Part shown: positions 6,408 through 8,219 of the stretch, one piece after another | Layout of the letters: each line of letters begins with the position of its first letter | Position numbering within the stretch: position 1 is the first letter of the stretch | Program-made: the position numbers and the translations under genes | Assembly: GCA_012963185.1 (NCBI GenBank) | Contig: DTWD01000372.1 | Coordinates: 1-8,219, forward strand | Direction: 5' to 3' | DNA: 8,219 nt | Source: Acidobacteriota bacterium | Lineage (GTDB): Bacteria; Acidobacteriota; Vicinamibacteria; Vicinamibacterales; UBA8438 | The notes under the pieces: generated by a model | What the model saw: only the letters and a program-made list of their open reading frames with translations | Told to the model about the DNA's origin: nothing | The model's database searches: none

Positions 6408-8219
6408 CTGGTTAACGCTCATTACGCTTATCAACACTGGCTTTGTCTCGGCTCAAACTGAAAACGCAACGACTCCTTGGCAAACCTACGGCACCGAAAA
6501 TGGCGAGTGGCGCAGTTACGCCGGAGATATCGGTGGCCGCAAGTACTCGGCACTCGATCAAATCGACGCGAGTAATTTCAATAATCTTGAAATTGCCTGG
6601 GAATGGATGTCTATCGACAACTTTGTAAGTCGTTCAACACCAGGAGGAGGAGAATGGTGGGCGCCGCTCGACACAATTGTAGATACCCTTGTCGAGGACA
6701 CTCCCAACCTCTACCGAACTAGTCAACCTCCCAATCCATCACGCCTCCAAGTAACGCCACTCATGATCGATGGCACGCTGTACTTCAACACGCCGCTATC
6801 GCAAGGCGTAGCGGTGGACGCTAAAACTGGACGAACACTCTGGATCTTTAATCCAAAAGGCTATGAAGAGGGAACGCCGTCAATGAGTGGTCCGTGGACG
6901 CAACGTGGAGTCGCCTACTGGACAGATGGTATTGATGACGAACGAATTTTTTGGGGGACTGGCAACGGATACGTTGTTTGTGTCAAAGCCAAAAGCGGTC
7001 AACCGTGCCCAGATTTTGGACCAAACGGCAGCGGCATGGTTGATGCCATGGTGGGGGTTCCTCGTGTAGAACGTGAATCGAGGGATTATCTGAATGCCTT
7101 GCTCTATTCAATTAACTCACCACCTATTGTGGTCAGAGATAAGGTCATTCACGGCTCTCAGATTGCCGACCGTCGGATTACAAAAGAAGCTCCACCAGGA
7201 TGGGTTAGAGCGTGGGACGTTCGAACAGGCGAACATGCGTGGGATTTCCATACGGTCCCAAATAGCCCCGATGAATATGGCGTCGACACGTGGCTCAATG
7301 GATCGTGGCGATATTCGGGTAACGCCAATGTTTGGTCGATGCTTGCAGGTGACAACGAACTAGGACACGTTTATCTCCCAACCGGGACGACAACCAACGA
7401 TTACTACGGCGCGGACCGTCCTGGTGACAACCTTTTTTCAGAAACAATCATTGCCGTTAATGTTGAGACAGGGCAGCGAGTCTGGCATTTCCAAGCCGTG
7501 CATCATGGGCTGTGGGACTATGACTTCCCAACCCACTCAAATCTTGTAGACGTCGTTGTGGACGGAAAACCGATCAAAGCGCTTGTGCAAGTAAGTAAGC
7601 AATCTTTTATCTATGCCTTTGACCGAGAAACTGGTGAGCCCATCTGGCCAATCGAGGAGAGAGCGGTCCCTCAAGAATCCAATATGCCTGATGAAATCCC
7701 TTCACCAACTCAGCCATTCCCAACGAGACCTGCACCTTTTGACTATCAAGGTGTAACTGTTGATGACTTGGTCGACTTCACTCCTGAAATACGAGAAATG
7801 GCGCTCGCGGTAGTCAAAAATTACCAGATCGGTCCCCTCTTTACGCCACCTGGTCGTCCTATTGAAGGTGGCACTCAAGGCACGCTGATGCGTCCACCGG
7901 ACTTTGGCGCAGCTGGATGGGCAGGGGCAGCGGTCGATCCTGAAACGGGCATGCTCTATGTGCCCTCTCGCAATATCGCGGTCGCGATTCCACTATATGC
8001 ACCCGACCCGGAACTGGGATCGACGATGCGTTATACGCATGGTGCTCCCGAGCAACAACGGTTGCAACAAATTCGTCAAGGGGGGTCGTATAACGCTCAA
8101 ATGCCGCAGGGGCTCCCGCTCCTCAAACCGCCATACTCTCGTATGACGGCGATCGACATGAACACCGGCGACCACGTCTGGATGGTACCTCTTGGCAATG
8201 GGGACCGAGTACGCAATCA
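6388..8219 (+). CDS. Secreted PQQ-dependent dehydrogenase, glucose-dehydrogenase-like beta-propeller (partial, C-terminus missing)
   Basis: The frame is open from ATG 6388 to the right edge, giving 610 residues. Residues 1-22 form a signal peptide (hydrophobic core about 8-20, likely cleavage after VSA before Q23), so the enzyme should act in the periplasm. Propeller-blade signatures of the form A-x-D-x-x-TG-x-x-x-W recur near 142-152, 275-285, 356-366, 410-420 and 588-598, with a variant at 515-525. HHGLWDYDFPTHSNLVD (372-388) followed by K404 aligns by spacing with the catalytic D466 and K493 of E. coli membrane glucose dehydrogenase, giving D377 and K404 here. PTQPFPTRPAPFD (440-452) and GPLFTPPG (482-489) are also family-typical. 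The substrate (sugar, polyol or alcohol) cannot be read from the sequence. The N-terminal membrane helices of E. coli Gcd are absent, and no CxxCH haem c site is visible up to the edge. It overlaps the DUF2231 gene by 20 nt. Confidence 0.9.
   Translation, partial: MKSTTASWLTLITLINTGFVSAQTENATTPWQTYGTENGEWRSYAGDIGGRKYSALDQIDASNFNNLEIAWEWMSIDNFVSRSTPGGGEWWAPLDTIVDTLVEDTPNLYRTSQPPNPSRLQVTPLMIDGTLYFNTPLSQGVAVDAKTGRTLWIFNPKGYEEGTPSMSGPWTQRGVAYWTDGIDDERIFWGTGNGYVVCVKAKSGQPCPDFGPNGSGMVDAMVGVPRVERESRDYLNALLYSINSPPIVVRDKVIHGSQIADRRITKEAPPGWVRAWDVRTGEHAWDFHTVPNSPDEYGVDTWLNGSWRYSGNANVWSMLAGDNELGHVYLPTGTTTNDYYGADRPGDNLFSETIIAVNVETGQRVWHFQAVHHGLWDYDFPTHSNLVDVVVDGKPIKALVQVSKQSFIYAFDRETGEPIWPIEERAVPQESNMPDEIPSPTQPFPTRPAPFDYQGVTVDDLVDFTPEIREMALAVVKNYQIGPLFTPPGRPIEGGTQGTLMRPPDFGAAGWAGAAVDPETGMLYVPSRNIAVAIPLYAPDPELGSTMRYTHGAPEQQRLQQIRQGGSYNAQMPQGLPLLKPPYSRMTAIDMNTGDHVWMVPLGNGDRVRN

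Noticed and set aside
6388..8219. A possible haem c domain in the PQQ dehydrogenase.
   Set aside because: No CxxCH motif occurs in the 610 visible residues; the missing C-terminus cannot be judged.

Overview
The window is compact bacterial chromosome with short intergenic gaps, a little over half coding on the minus strand in a conserved housekeeping block. The gene set and an estimated GC content near 50% suggest a free-living, aerobic, Gram-negative-type bacterium. The yebC-ruvC-ruvA-ruvB-queA order, together with a secreted PQQ-dependent dehydrogenase and a DUF2231 membrane protein, resembles Acidobacteriota (Vicinamibacteria-like). That taxonomic guess is inference from gene content only and is held at low confidence. 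I see no mobile element, CRISPR array, tRNA or rRNA.

Layout. Minus strand, read right to left: a class I SAM-dependent methyltransferase (5857-5075), yebC (4978-4229), ruvC (4232-3678, GTG start overlapping the yebC stop), ruvA (3561-2965), ruvB (2934-1915), fabH (1823-834) and queA (710 to the left edge, C-terminus missing). Plus strand, read rightward from a 52-bp divergent gap: a four-helix DUF2231 membrane protein (5910-6407), then a secreted PQQ beta-propeller dehydrogenase (6388 to the right edge, C-terminus missing) whose start overlaps the DUF2231 gene by 20 nt.

How the genes work together. ruvC, ruvA and ruvB encode the complete Holliday-junction branch-migration and resolution machine, and YebC is its usual translation or regulatory neighbour. 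queA makes the queuosine precursor in tRNA. fabH, the initiating condensing enzyme of fatty-acid synthesis, sits between ruvB and queA and has no obvious mechanistic tie to them. The plus-strand pair looks like a respiratory unit: a periplasmic quinoprotein that oxidises a sugar or alcohol, and a small membrane protein that may hold it at the membrane or pass electrons to quinone. That electron-transfer role is the main speculative point in the window.

Regulation. A candidate extended -10 promoter precedes yebC. The divergent gap carries a 13-bp inverted repeat in which the candidate -10 elements of both strands overlap. I found no E. coli-type LexA box upstream of the ruv genes. I recognise no new multi-gene system here; most of the window is conserved core genome.
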